From: Bradyrhizobium sp.
GTDB lineage: Bacteria > Pseudomonadota > Alphaproteobacteria > Rhizobiales > Xanthobacteraceae
DNA: 64,000 nucleotides
Reading direction: 5' to 3'
NCBI RefSeq assembly: GCF_027451485.1
Contig: NZ_DAIDJE010000097.1
Span: forward strand, 54,157-118,156
Shown: piece after piece, positions 52,266 to 62,411 of the stretch
Layout of the letters: every line of letters starts with the position of its first letter
Position numbering within the stretch: the first letter of the stretch is position 1
Made by a program: the position numbers and the translations under genes
Notes under the pieces: model-generated
The model's input: the letters and a program-made list of their open reading frames with translations, nothing else
Databases searched by the model: none
What the model was told of the DNA's origin: nothing

Positions 52266-54092
52266 ATGACAAAGCTACGACTAGCGCTGCTTGCCACAAC
52301 CGCATTGACGGCCATGCAACTGGCGGGCTCCCCATCGCATGCGCAAAGCGCACCGATCGTGGTGGCGCAGCAGAGAGAAGAACCGGGCTCCGAGGGCAAG
52401 CCCAAGCAGCCGCCCAAGGAAGCGCCGAGGGGGACGCCGCCGGCACGACCCGGAGCGCCGCCGACCCCGCATCAGCCCCCGCAGCCGCAACACGCCCCGG
52501 TCCCACCCCAACATCAGGCTCCGCCGCCGCCGCAGCACCCGGCAGCGCCACCACCGCAACGACCGTCGGCACCTCCACCGCAGCATCCGCCGGCACCGCC
52601 CCCTGCGGCCGCGCCTCATGCGCCGCCGCCCGCGGCTGCACCTCACGTTTCGCCCCCTGCCGCAGTCCCTGCGCCTGCCGCACCGAAGCCGCCCGCCGCG
52701 CCGTCAGTACAGCCACATGAGCGCGAACGGGAAATGGAACGGCAGCAGAAGATGGCGCCGCCGCAACAGCACCCGCCGACTCCGCCTGCCGCGCCTCAAC
52801 AGACGCCGCACGCCACTCAGCCACCGGCCCCCCCGACGGCTACGCCTCAGCAGGCGCCCCACACGGCTCAGCCACCGGCACCTCCGGCGGCCACGCCTCA
52901 GCAGGCACCGCACACGGCTCAGCCACCGGCACCTCCGGCGGCCGCGCCTCAGCAGGCGCCGCACACGGCTCAGCCACCAGCGCCTCCGGCGGCCACGCCT
53001 CAGCAGGCGCCTGGCGCAGCACCGGGAGGCCAGACGTCGTTGCCGCCGGCAGCAGCCACCATGGCGCACCGTCCGCCACCGCAGGTGACCGCGCCATTGC
53101 CGCCGCCGCCAGCCCCGCAGAACCTGACGCCGCTCCCGGCAAATCCGGCCGCGGCACAGGGCCCGCGGCGGATCGAGGACTTCCGCAATCAACGGCGCGA
53201 AGTCCAGGAGGGCGGCCGTACCGTCATCACCGAGCCCGGCCGCTTGATCGTCCGTGATCCCTCGGGCGAGGCCTTTGTCCGCCACGACGAGATGGAGCGT
53301 TTCCGTTACGGCGCGCGCAACATCGAGACCCAGCGCGTCGGCGGCGAGATGCGCACCATCGTGGTGCGGCCCGATGGCTCGGAGATCATTACGGTGCTTG
53401 CGCCTGACGGTTCGCTGTTGCGCCGGATCCGGCGCGGGCCGCGCGGCGAAGAGTTCGTCCTCATCGACAACTCCTATCGCGATCCGCGGGCGGTCGGCGG
53501 CTTCTATGTCGCTCTGCCGCCGCCGGTCATCCGCATCCCCTACGATCGCTACATCGTCGATGCCGCGGACGCCCCACCCGATCTAATCTACGAGACCATG
53601 GAGGCGCCCCCGGTCGAGCGTATCGAGCGCCGCTACACGCTCGATGAAATCCGCTACAGCCCGAACGTGCGCATGCTGATGCCGAGCATCGACGTCAACT
53701 CCATCAACTTCGACCTCGGCTCGTGGGAGATTGCCCCCGACCAGGCCGCGAAGCTTCAGGTGATCGCCGACGGCCTCAACCGCGCCATCCAGCGCAATCC
53801 GCGCGAGGTGTTCCTGATCGAGGGCCACACGGATGCAACCGGCAACGACACCGACAACCTGTCGCTCTCGGACCGCCGCGCCGAATCGGCAGCCGAACTG
53901 CTGACCCAGCAATTCGGGGTGCCGGCCGAGAACCTGACCTCGCAAGGCTACGGCTCGCAATATCTGAAGGAGCAGACCAGCGGGCCGAGCCGCATCAACC
54001 GCCGCGTCACCGTCCGCCGCATCACGCCCCTGCTCAACGGCGGCACCGCGTCATTGCCGCCTCCGCCGCCTGGCACCGTGCCGCCGCGCTAA
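52266..54092 (+). CDS. OmpA-family protein with long proline-rich repeat region
   Basis: 608 residues. A signal peptide (LALLATTALTAMQLAGSPSHAQ) is followed by about 250 residues of Pro/Ala/Gln low-complexity sequence including tandem 17-residue repeats. A middle domain with DGSEIITVLAPDGSLLRR comes next. The C-terminal OmpA-like peptidoglycan-binding domain has SINFDLGSWEIAPDQ, EGHTDATGNDTDNLSLSDRR and GYGSQYLKEQT. Likely anchored to peptidoglycan with the Pro-rich part spanning the envelope. Confidence 0.88.
   Translation: MTKLRLALLATTALTAMQLAGSPSHAQSAPIVVAQQREEPGSEGKPKQPPKEAPRGTPPARPGAPPTPHQPPQPQHAPVPPQHQAPPPPQHPAAPPPQRPSAPPPQHPPAPPPAAAPHAPPPAAAPHVSPPAAVPAPAAPKPPAAPSVQPHEREREMERQQKMAPPQQHPPTPPAAPQQTPHATQPPAPPTATPQQAPHTAQPPAPPAATPQQAPHTAQPPAPPAAAPQQAPHTAQPPAPPAATPQQAPGAAPGGQTSLPPAAATMAHRPPPQVTAPLPPPPAPQNLTPLPANPAAAQGPRRIEDFRNQRREVQEGGRTVITEPGRLIVRDPSGEAFVRHDEMERFRYGARNIETQRVGGEMRTIVVRPDGSEIITVLAPDGSLLRRIRRGPRGEEFVLIDNSYRDPRAVGGFYVALPPPVIRIPYDRYIVDAADAPPDLIYETMEAPPVERIERRYTLDEIRYSPNVRMLMPSIDVNSINFDLGSWEIAPDQAAKLQVIADGLNRAIQRNPREVFLIEGHTDATGNDTDNLSLSDRRAESAAELLTQQFGVPAENLTSQGYGSQYLKEQTSGPSRINRRVTVRRITPLLNGGTASLPPPPPGTVPPR
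52794..53008 (+). repeat. 51-bp tandem repeat inside the OmpA-family gene
   Basis: CCTCA recurs at 52794, 52845, 52896, 52947 and 52998, exactly 51 bp apart, giving four full units and a partial fifth. Each unit encodes a 17-residue block of the form PQQAPHTAQPPAPPAAT with small changes. In-frame length means copy-number change would alter only spacer length. Confidence 0.9.
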
Positions 54093-54110
54093 GCAGGCCG
54101 CCCGAAAATC

Positions 54111-54141
54111 AAAATGGCCGGGATCGCTCCCGGCCATTTTT
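54111..54141. terminator. Bidirectional terminator between OmpA-family gene and argG
   Basis: A 13-bp stem (AAAATGGCCGGGA and its complement) around TCGC, with A on one side and T on the other, able to end both convergent transcripts. Confidence 0.85.
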
Positions 54142-54162
54142 GTTGAATACAGAGCTTCCGCT

Positions 54163-55536
<1,374 letters not shown>

Positions 55537-55538
55537 CT

Positions 55539-55588
55539 ATTTGAAGTTCCTGCACCACCAGCGACGGGTTAAATGCAGGAATTCAAAT
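55539..55588. repeat. Inverted repeat upstream of argG
   Basis: ATTTGAAGTTCCTGCA (55539-55554) pairs with TGCAGGAATTCAAAT (55574-55588), one base short of perfect. It closely resembles the inverted repeat at 40066-40122 upstream of leuB. Its position, 39 bp before argG, could be a leader hairpin or a dispersed palindrome. Confidence 0.5.
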
Positions 55589-55666
55589 TGAGACGCGGCA
55601 CCAGATGTTCGAGGCCGCGAATATCAGAAACTGCAGCAACGGGCACGCATTAATAGCGATTAAGGC

Positions 55667-56443
55667 TTACACGGACGGTTTTTCTCTGACATGACGGCCG
55701 CGCCATCGTTGCAAGACCCGATATCCGGGCCACGCCAGCCGCGTCAGCGCCGCATCGACCGCCTCGTCGGTGAGCCGGGTCGAGGGCCAGCGGTAGATAT
55801 AGCCGTGCATCAGCCAGATCACCAGAAATGTCACCAGCCCCGCGATGGCGACATCGCTGAAAAAATGGCCGCCAAAGGCCATTCTGAGCAGGCTCGTCGT
55901 CGCGCCGAACACGGTTGCGGCGGCGTAGGCGGCGGGCCGCCATGCTGGCGGCGCGAGCGCTGCCGGCGCATAGGTCCAGAACGCCGTCGCGCCTTCGCCC
56001 GAGAAGAACGAACAATTGTGCGCGCAGCGCCCGCGCGGGTCCCACCATGGCACGAAAGTCTGGGTGCCGTTGAACTGGGTCACAGTGATCGGACGGGGCC
56101 GTCCCCAATAGCTCTTGAAGGTGAGATTGGTCAGCACACCCGCGGAAAGAGTGAGCGTCAGCAGAAGAAAGACGATCGCGCGGCCCGACACCAACAGAGG
56201 CCGATCCGGACGCGCCAGTTTTACAACCACTGCGACGATGGCCGGCAGTGCAAAGCCCCAGGAAATCCACATCGCCCCGTCACGAGCGATCACCGCGAGC
56301 GTATTGGACTTTACCGGAAACGAGTGGGTCGGCGGGTCATAGAACAGCGACGCCAGTTTCAGATCGAGTTCGGGATAAATCCCGAACAGCAATCCGACCA
56401 CAAGCGCCAACGCCAGCGCGATCATCAGCCCGGTCCGGTTCAT
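55667..56443 (-). CDS. PAP2-superfamily membrane phosphatase (lipid A phosphatase-like)
   Basis: 258 residues from ATG 56443 (MNRTGLMIALALALV), with five or six membrane helices. The three PAP2 motifs are KSYWGRPRP, then CSFFSGEGATAF in place of the usual PSGH, then LRMAFGGHFFSD. The cysteines in GRCAHNCSFF and the SGE form recall lipid A phosphatases of the LpxE/LpxF group. Substrate is therefore inferred, perhaps lipid A or undecaprenyl phosphate. An upstream start at 56572 lies inside the neighbour and is rejected. Confidence 0.75.
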   Translation of the reverse strand: MNRTGLMIALALALVVGLLFGIYPELDLKLASLFYDPPTHSFPVKSNTLAVIARDGAMWISWGFALPAIVAVVVKLARPDRPLLVSGRAIVFLLLTLTLSAGVLTNLTFKSYWGRPRPITVTQFNGTQTFVPWWDPRGRCAHNCSFFSGEGATAFWTYAPAALAPPAWRPAAYAAATVFGATTSLLRMAFGGHFFSDVAIAGLVTFLVIWLMHGYIYRWPSTRLTDEAVDAALTRLAWPGYRVLQRWRGRHVREKPSV

Positions 56444-56486
56444 GGCGCGCGGTTTAGCCGAGACCGCACGGAATGAAAAGACGCCT

Positions 56487-56984
56487 TCACGAGGGTGGGG
56501 GCGAAGGTGACTGTGACGGCATGGGCGGAGGCGGCCGAAGCTTCGGCGGCGGCAGACGCCAGGCGCCGGCATTGCGGCCTGCGATCATCCAGTACACGAC
56601 GCCGGCGACAATTCCCGCCCCGGTCATGATTTCGAGATGCCGCCGCACGATGCCTTCGAAGCGAAGCTGCTCGGGATCGAAGGGGACGAGGCCGAGATAG
56701 CACGCGAGCCCGACCAACCCGCCGCCGACCGCATAGGTCAGCGCACCGCGGACATTAAAGGCTTCGGTGATGGCCGCCACGACCATCGCCGGAACCAGCG
56801 CAAAGCCACTGACGAAGATGAAGCCGAAGCCCAGGACAACGTTCAAGACGCCGGGATCGACCGGTCCTGCTCCCAGATCGGAGAACTCCGGAAACATGAT
56901 TGCGGCGACCACGATCATTCCCGCCACAAAGCTGGCAACGAGGAAGGCGAAGAGAATGACGAACAAGCGGCCGATCAGCGCCAT
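56487..56984 (-). CDS. Hypothetical membrane protein
   Basis: 165 residues with four predicted helices (ALIGRLFVILFAFLVASFVA, VVLGFGFIFVSGFALV, ALTYAVGGGLVGLACYLG, MTGAGIVAGVVYWMIAG) and a Pro/Ser-rich cytoplasmic tail. No family is recognised, though similar proteins are common in Bradyrhizobium. It is 43 bp ahead of the PAP2 gene on the same strand. Confidence 0.7.
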   Translation of the reverse strand: MALIGRLFVILFAFLVASFVAGMIVVAAIMFPEFSDLGAGPVDPGVLNVVLGFGFIFVSGFALVPAMVVAAITEAFNVRGALTYAVGGGLVGLACYLGLVPFDPEQLRFEGIVRRHLEIMTGAGIVAGVVYWMIAGRNAGAWRLPPPKLRPPPPMPSQSPSPPPS

Positions 56985-57002
56985 GACGAACTACCATCGC
57001 AT

Positions 57003-57122
57003 CGGCCATTGCGAGCCAACGGGTCGCGCGAAATACGCGCCCGATGACAGGCTCGGCGATCAAATCCAGCAAAGTCAAACAGGATGTGGATCGCTTCGTC
57101 ACTTGCGCGCCGCGCAATGACG
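57003..57122. repeat. Intergenic repeat between rlmN and the membrane protein
   Basis: GCCATTGCGAGCC at the left and GCGCAATGACGGAA at the right are inverted ends of a familiar Bradyrhizobium intergenic repeat, with the typical GTGGATCGCTTCGTCAC middle. A related partial copy lies at about 60085-60113 (GGATTGCTTCGTTTCGTCCG). Copy number outside this window was not examined. Confidence 0.5.
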
Positions 57123-57141
57123 GAAGGAACCGCCGCCATCT

Positions 57142-58371
57142 TCAATCCGTCATAGCCATCGCGCGCAGCGCCTGCCGTTCGCGTGCCGACAGCTTTTCGG
57201 TCTCCGACTTCAGCTGGCCGCATGCGGCGAGGATGTCGCGGCCGCGCGGCGTCCGCACTGGCGACGAATAACCCGCGTTGAAGATGTACTCGGAGAATTT
57301 CTCGATCTGCTGCCAATCGCTGCACTCATAGGCCGTACCCGGCCATGGGTTGAACGGAATGAGGTTGATCTTGGCCGGAATTCCCTTGAGCAGTTTCACC
57401 AACAATTTGGCGTCTTCAAGGGAATCGTTGACGCCCCTGAGCATGACGTACTCGAAAGTGATGCGCCGGGCGTTGGAAGCGCCGGGGTAATCGCGGCAGG
57501 CCTGCAGCAATTCGGCAATCGGGTATTTGCGATTGAGCGGCACCAGTTCGTTACGCAATTCGTCGCGCACGGCATGCAACGAGATCGCGAGCATCACGCC
57601 GATCTCCTCGCCGGTCCGCTTGATGTTTGGCACGACGCCGGAGGTCGACAGGGTGATGCGTCGGCGGGAAATGCCGATGCCTTCGTTATCGGCCACAATC
57701 AAGAGGGCGTCCCGCACCGCATCGAAGTTATAGAGCGGCTCACCCATCCCCATCATCACGATGTTGGTGACGAGGCGATTGCCATTCGGCGTCTCGCGAT
57801 CGATCCAGTCGTTGAGCCGGTCGCGTGCCACCATGATCTGGCCGACGATTTCGCCCGCTGTGAGATTGCGCACCAGACGTTGCGTGCCGGTATGACAGAA
57901 CGCGCAATTGAGCGTGCAGCCGACCTGCGAAGATACGCACAACGTGCCGCGGTCGGTCTCAGGAATGTAGACGCATTCGACTTCGTGCGCTTTCTCGAGC
58001 TTGTCGCCGCCCGGCAGGCGCAATAGCCACTTGCGGGTGCCGTCGTTGGATATCTGCTCGGCTACCACTTCGGGCCGCGCCACGGTGAAGTGCCGCTCGA
58101 GTTCCTTGCGCATCTCCTTGGAGATGGACGTCATCGCTTCGAAGCTCTGCGCGCCGCGGACATACATCCAGTGCCAGAGCTGCTGCACGCGCATCTTGCG
58201 CTGCGCCGGCGCGATCCCGAGCCCGCCGAGTTTTTCGGCAAGCTCCACGCGCGATAATCCGATCAGCGAGGGCTTTGCAGGCGGCACATAGGATTCCAGC
58301 GGCACTTTTTCCAAGGCGACGTGGGCCGAAGCGTGAGTTTGGCCGGAAATGCTGGTTGTTGTCTCGATCAT
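57142..58371 (-). CDS. rlmN: 23S rRNA (adenine2503-C2)-methyltransferase RlmN
   Basis: Radical-SAM enzyme, 409 residues, methylating A2503 of 23S rRNA and A37 of some tRNAs. Radical-SAM cysteines are in [14 protein letters not shown]. Other motifs: [22 protein letters not shown], the substrate-side cysteines in [22 protein letters not shown] 58371; an ATG 9 bases upstream is also possible. Confidence 0.95.
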   Translation of the reverse strand: MIETTTSISGQTHASAHVALEKVPLESYVPPAKPSLIGLSRVELAEKLGGLGIAPAQRKMRVQQLWHWMYVRGAQSFEAMTSISKEMRKELERHFTVARPEVVAEQISNDGTRKWLLRLPGGDKLEKAHEVECVYIPETDRGTLCVSSQVGCTLNCAFCHTGTQRLVRNLTAGEIVGQIMVARDRLNDWIDRETPNGNRLVTNIVMMGMGEPLYNFDAVRDALLIVADNEGIGISRRRITLSTSGVVPNIKRTGEEIGVMLAISLHAVRDELRNELVPLNRKYPIAELLQACRDYPGASNARRITFEYVMLRGVNDSLEDAKLLVKLLKGIPAKINLIPFNPWPGTAYECSDWQQIEKFSEYIFNAGYSSPVRTPRGRDILAACGQLKSETEKLSARERQALRAMAMTD

Positions 58372-58441
58372 GGCCATCACATAGGCCTTCCGCGACCTCG
58401 TGGAAAGGCATCAATACGCGGATTCAAAGATCGAAAACGAC

Positions 58442-59029
58442 CTAGCGGCGGCAGTCCTGCGCGACCCGGTCCAGCGCCTGCGAAAGCCCCTTGAGGGAGA
58501 AGACGTCGGTGGTTTCCGTGCCCCTGGCGGAGACACCTCTGACGGTGATATCGGCGGCCTTGCGCATGGCTTCCACCATCCGCTCCTCCTCGGCGGCGTT
58601 CTTGATCCAGAGGCCGTCGCCCTGCGTGTACATGGCATAGGATGCGCCGCCGACCTCCAGGGTCGATTCGGATCCCGGCTTCAGCGTGTAGCCGATCATG
58701 ATCGAGACCTCGTTGACGACCTTTTCGGCGGGACGGGTGGAGATGAAGGCATAGGCCGGATCGCGCGGCCGGTTCGGCGGATTGGTTTTCGAGGAAGACG
58801 GCTTTGCCAATGCAAAGCAAACCTTCTTGCCGTTTGGCATCGCCATATAGGCGCCCCAGGTGCCAAACTGGCCAATCAGCGTCGGCTCGCTGCTACCGGC
58901 TACCGCAGGCTCGGCCCTGGCCGTCGTGGGTTTGGAGCTCTTCGCGTTTGGCTGCGCCAGGGCATGGGTTACACCGGCGCAGAAAAGCGCCGCGGCAATC
59001 GAAGCTGTCAGCATTCCCCGCACGGACAT
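58442..59029 (-). CDS. Invasion-associated locus B (IalB) family protein
   Basis: 195 residues. Signal peptide MSVRGMLTASIAAALFCAGV... ending ALAQ. The IalB fold is indicated by FGTWGAYMAMPNGKKVCFAL, PAYAFISTRPAEKVVNEVSI, YTLKPGSESTLEV and ITVRGVSARGTET. In Bartonella IalB is linked to host-cell invasion; in Bradyrhizobium a general periplasmic role is more likely. Confidence 0.85.
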   Translation of the reverse strand: MSVRGMLTASIAAALFCAGVTHALAQPNAKSSKPTTARAEPAVAGSSEPTLIGQFGTWGAYMAMPNGKKVCFALAKPSSSKTNPPNRPRDPAYAFISTRPAEKVVNEVSIMIGYTLKPGSESTLEVGGASYAMYTQGDGLWIKNAAEEERMVEAMRKAADITVRGVSARGTETTDVFSLKGLSQALDRVAQDCRR

Positions 59030-59147
59030 CGCGAAATCTGGTCCCGCATCATTGTGACTGGAAGATGGCCCGCTACCGCATGGTCACAGCTGCGATGGAT
59101 AGACGGTAAGCGTCCGATTCGGAAGGGTTTGGCCGCAGCTTTAAGAC

Positions 59148-59993
59148 TTAAGTCCGGCCCTTCGAACGCGCCGCTCTTTGGGCTTCCCACTGCGCATCGG
59201 TCCAACCCAGCAGGTCTTCCGCGCCCGAGGAGCGCAGATGTGCGCCGCCGTCCTGCACCACCATTTCGCCGTTGATGTAGCCACCGGCATCAGAAATCAA
59301 GAAGCTGGCGAGGTCGGCGAGTTCGCGATGTTCGCCGGTGCGGCCAAGCGGATTGCGCGCGGCCCAATTCGAATCGCGTCCCTCGGGGCGAAGCTGGCCC
59401 GTTGCACCCGCGGTTGGAAACGCGCCCGGCGCGATCGCCACTGTGCGGACGCCCTTGGGCCCCCACTCGACGGCGAGACTCTTGGTCATCGCCAGCACGG
59501 CCGATTTCGCCATCGCCGACGGCACGGTGAAGGCTCGCCCGGTAATGGTCGACGTCGAAAGGATGCTGAGCACCACGCCGTTGTGACTCGCTTCGATCCA
59601 GCGCCTGCCGGCGGCCAATGTGCAGTACATCGTGCCATGCAGGGTGGGAGCGAGGATCGCGTCCGCCGCCCGAAAGGATAGCTGCTCAGTCCGGGCGAGG
59701 AAGGTGGCGGCCGCGTTGTTGACGAGAATATCGAGCGGCGCGTCACGCCAGATGGCTTCCATCATGGCTTCGACGGCAACGCCATCGCGGATGTCGCACG
59801 CAAGCGCCCGAACCTTTGCGGCAAGCGCTGCGCGGATGGTGGCAGCGGTCGCCTCGAGCACCTCCAGCCTGCGGCCACAGATGATCAATTCGGCGCCGAG
59901 CTCCGCGAACCTTCGGGCCATCGCGGCGCCGAGGCCGGAGCCGCCGCCGGTGACGAGGATGCGCTTGTTTTTGAGCAGATCTTTTTCAAACAT
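59148..59993 (-). CDS. Short-chain dehydrogenase/reductase (enoyl-CoA reductase-like)
   Basis: 281 residues. Cofactor loop TGGGSGLGAAMARRFAELG; LVNNAAATFL; Ser and Lys regions LSILSTSTITGRAFTVP and SAMAKSAVLAMTKSLAVEWG. The canonical Tyr of YxxxK appears replaced or shifted (PSAMAKSAVL), as in 2,4-dienoyl-CoA reductase-like SDRs, so activity on fatty acyl-CoA is possible. Substrate is unproven. Confidence 0.8.
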   Translation of the reverse strand: MFEKDLLKNKRILVTGGGSGLGAAMARRFAELGAELIICGRRLEVLEATAATIRAALAAKVRALACDIRDGVAVEAMMEAIWRDAPLDILVNNAAATFLARTEQLSFRAADAILAPTLHGTMYCTLAAGRRWIEASHNGVVLSILSTSTITGRAFTVPSAMAKSAVLAMTKSLAVEWGPKGVRTVAIAPGAFPTAGATGQLRPEGRDSNWAARNPLGRTGEHRELADLASFLISDAGGYINGEMVVQDGGAHLRSSGAEDLLGWTDAQWEAQRAARSKGRT

Positions 59994-60157
59994 TGTTCTA
60001 TTCCTCAGGCCTATTTCTCGGGTCTATGTCCTTCAGCCGTTCCAGCATTCTATCAGCGAGACGACCGGCGGCAGATCCGAGACGGATGGATTGCTTCGTT
60101 TCGTCCGCAATGACAAATTAGCCGCATCGACAGTGCGTCTGAAAACCGGTGGTGTCC

Positions 60158-61132
60158 ATGAAGGCCATTCTGTGCTCGCAATATTGCGGTCCCGACGATC
60201 TCGTGTTGACGGAGGTGCCTGATCCCGTGGCCGGACCGGGCGAAGCCGCGATCGTGATCAAGGCCGCGGCACTGAATTTTTTCGACCTGCTGATGATCCA
60301 GGGCAAGTATCAGGTCAAACCACCCTTCCCCTTCTCACCGGCGGCCGAAGTGGCCGGCATCATCGAGAGCGTCGGCAGCGGCGTGACAGGCTTGAAGCCG
60401 GGCGATCGCGTCATCGCTTCCTGCGGCCATAACGGCGCGCGGGAAAAGATCGCGCTGCCGGCGACATCCATCGTCAAGATTCCAGCGGAGCTCGATTTCG
60501 ACCGTGCCGCCGGCGTCATCATCACCTACGGCACCGCGCTGCATGCATTGGAGGATCGTGCGAGCCCCAAGCCAGGCGAGACACTCGCGGTTCTGGGCGC
60601 GGCCGGCGGCACGGGGCTGGCCGCCTGTGAACTCGGAAAATTGCTCGGACTGAAGGTGATTGCCTGCGCCTCATCCGATGAAAAGCTTGAATTCGCCAAG
60701 GCGCATGGCGCCGAACTCGGCTTGAATTACGCGACTGAGGACCTCAAGGAAGGGCTACGCCGTCTCACCGGCGGAAAGGGCGTCGACATCATCTTTGATC
60801 CGGTCGGTAGCCACTATGCCGAGGCCGCTCTGCGCTCGATCGCCTGGGAAGGCCGCTTTCTGGTGATCGGATTTGCCGCCGGCGACATTCCGAAAATGCC
60901 GCTCAACCTCGCGCTGTTGAAAGGCTGCGACATCAGAGGCGTGTTCTGGGGCGCCTGGGCGAGGTTAAATCCGGAGAAGAACCGCGCCAACCTGGAGCGG
61001 CTCGTACAATGGGCGGCAGAAGGCAAGATTTCCTCCCATGTCGATCGCACTTTCCCGCTGGCGCAGACCGCCGATGCGCTGAAGGTACTCGCCGGCCGCA
61101 AAGCGATGGGGAAAGTGATCCTGCATCCGTGA
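60158..61132 (+). CDS. NADPH:quinone oxidoreductase (MDR family)
   Basis: 324 residues from ATG 60158 (MKAILCSQYCGPDDLVLTEV); GTG 60149 is an alternative. GroES-like domain with FSPAAEVAGIIESVGSGV and GDRVIASCG. Rossmann loop AVLGAAGGTGLAACELGKLLG. Zinc ligands are absent. Resembles zeta-crystallin-like quinone oxidoreductases. Confidence 0.87.
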   Translation: MKAILCSQYCGPDDLVLTEVPDPVAGPGEAAIVIKAAALNFFDLLMIQGKYQVKPPFPFSPAAEVAGIIESVGSGVTGLKPGDRVIASCGHNGAREKIALPATSIVKIPAELDFDRAAGVIITYGTALHALEDRASPKPGETLAVLGAAGGTGLAACELGKLLGLKVIACASSDEKLEFAKAHGAELGLNYATEDLKEGLRRLTGGKGVDIIFDPVGSHYAEAALRSIAWEGRFLVIGFAAGDIPKMPLNLALLKGCDIRGVFWGAWARLNPEKNRANLERLVQWAAEGKISSHVDRTFPLAQTADALKVLAGRKAMGKVILHP

Positions 61133-61471
61133 TGCGGCCGACGTTCGTGACGGTTGAGCGACGTCATTAACGATGATTAGATGACGCGGTACCGATTCGC
61201 CGGCCGTTGGCCACGCAAGTTGTGCCAACTTGTGTCAGCCTGGGGAGCTTGCCACAGCTTCTCCGCATTTGAGCCACGTAGACGCCGCGAGTCGGCCGGC
61301 AACGTCGCGTTGCAATGCCTAAATGAAATCAAAATATCTCCCAAATCGAGACCATGAACGTCGCTTTTTGGTCGGATTCAAAATGCGTTTTAAAGCTTTC
61401 AGTAACGGGCAGGGGCGCTGAACTGATGCTGCCGGCATGCCCGACGTTGCGTAGTAATGGGAGGCATCACC
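61133..61471. other. Intergenic region
   Basis: About 340 bp between the quinone oxidoreductase and the Sel1-like gene. An AT-rich patch (61318-61400) could hold the promoter of the latter. I see no supported gene, RNA or strong repeat. Confidence 0.4.
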
Positions 61472-62386
61472 ATGGCGCAGGGGAGCCGCTACAACCCGTA
61501 CGATACTCCGTATGACTCGGACCACGCCTCATATGAAGACCGGTACGCACAACCGGTAGACCTTGACACGTTCGGCTCGCAATTGAGGTCGCAACATCCT
61601 TCGCGATCTATCGCGACCCGCGAGGAATTCCTGCCAGACGATTCCGTTCCACTTTTTCTGTCTGGTTCCGACGATGAATTGCTCTCTTCGAAATTTGCGC
61701 GTCCGCGCAAAAGGGGCTCGCGGCTGCTGAAGACCGCCGCCTTTGCAGGTGCGGCGCTGGTCGCGACGTTCGTTGCCGTCAAGAATCCGTTCCCGGTCTT
61801 TGCCAACGCGACAGCATCGCTGATCGGCTCCGCCGATATTCGCCAGGCTGCGGCACCGGCAGCCCCGCCGCCTCAGGCGGCCGCAGCCGCGGTGGCAAGC
61901 ACACCGGCGATGGTCGCGGGCCCGGCGCTGGCGACCGCGGCGCCATTGCCCTCGCGCGATGAAATCGCACTCGCACTGAAGACCGCGCACCAGAATCTGG
62001 CGCCCGCGGAAGTCCAGCAGCCGACCACGACCGTGGCGACGGCCGCACCTACGGCCATCGTGCCCGTGGCCCCTCCACCAGCGGTCCCGGCAACTGCGCC
62101 GTCAAGGCGGATTGATGCGGCCGAACTCGATAGCCTGATGACCCGGGCCAGGGCCATGCTCGCATCGGGCGATATCGCGGCTGCACGCCTGCTGCTCGAG
62201 CGCGCGGCCGAAGGGCAGGATCCCGCCGCAGCGTTGATGCTGGCCGAGACCTACGATCCTGCCGTGCTGGGATCACAGGATATCCGCAACATCACGTCGG
62301 ATCCCGCAATGGCGCGCAACTGGTATCAGCGCGCCGCCCAGCTTGGCTCGACTGACGCGCAGCGGCGCCTCAGTCAATTGCAATAA
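61472..62386 (+). CDS. Membrane-anchored Sel1/TPR-like protein
   Basis: 304 residues from ATG 61472 (MAQGSRYNPYDTPYDSDH), following GGGAGG. A cytoplasmic acidic N-terminus, one membrane helix (LLKTAAFAGAALVATFVAV), a Pro/Ala linker, then a C-terminal helical repeat region: MLASGDIAAARLLLERAAEGQDPAAALML, in two segments, and MARNWYQRAAQLGSTDAQRRL, the Sel1-repeat pattern. Probably a periplasmic scaffold; function unknown. Confidence 0.7.
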   Translation: MAQGSRYNPYDTPYDSDHASYEDRYAQPVDLDTFGSQLRSQHPSRSIATREEFLPDDSVPLFLSGSDDELLSSKFARPRKRGSRLLKTAAFAGAALVATFVAVKNPFPVFANATASLIGSADIRQAAAPAAPPPQAAAAAVASTPAMVAGPALATAAPLPSRDEIALALKTAHQNLAPAEVQQPTTTVATAAPTAIVPVAPPPAVPATAPSRRIDAAELDSLMTRARAMLASGDIAAARLLLERAAEGQDPAAALMLAETYDPAVLGSQDIRNITSDPAMARNWYQRAAQLGSTDAQRRLSQLQ

Positions 62387-62411
62387 TCGTCTTCATTCAG
62401 GGGTAGACAAC

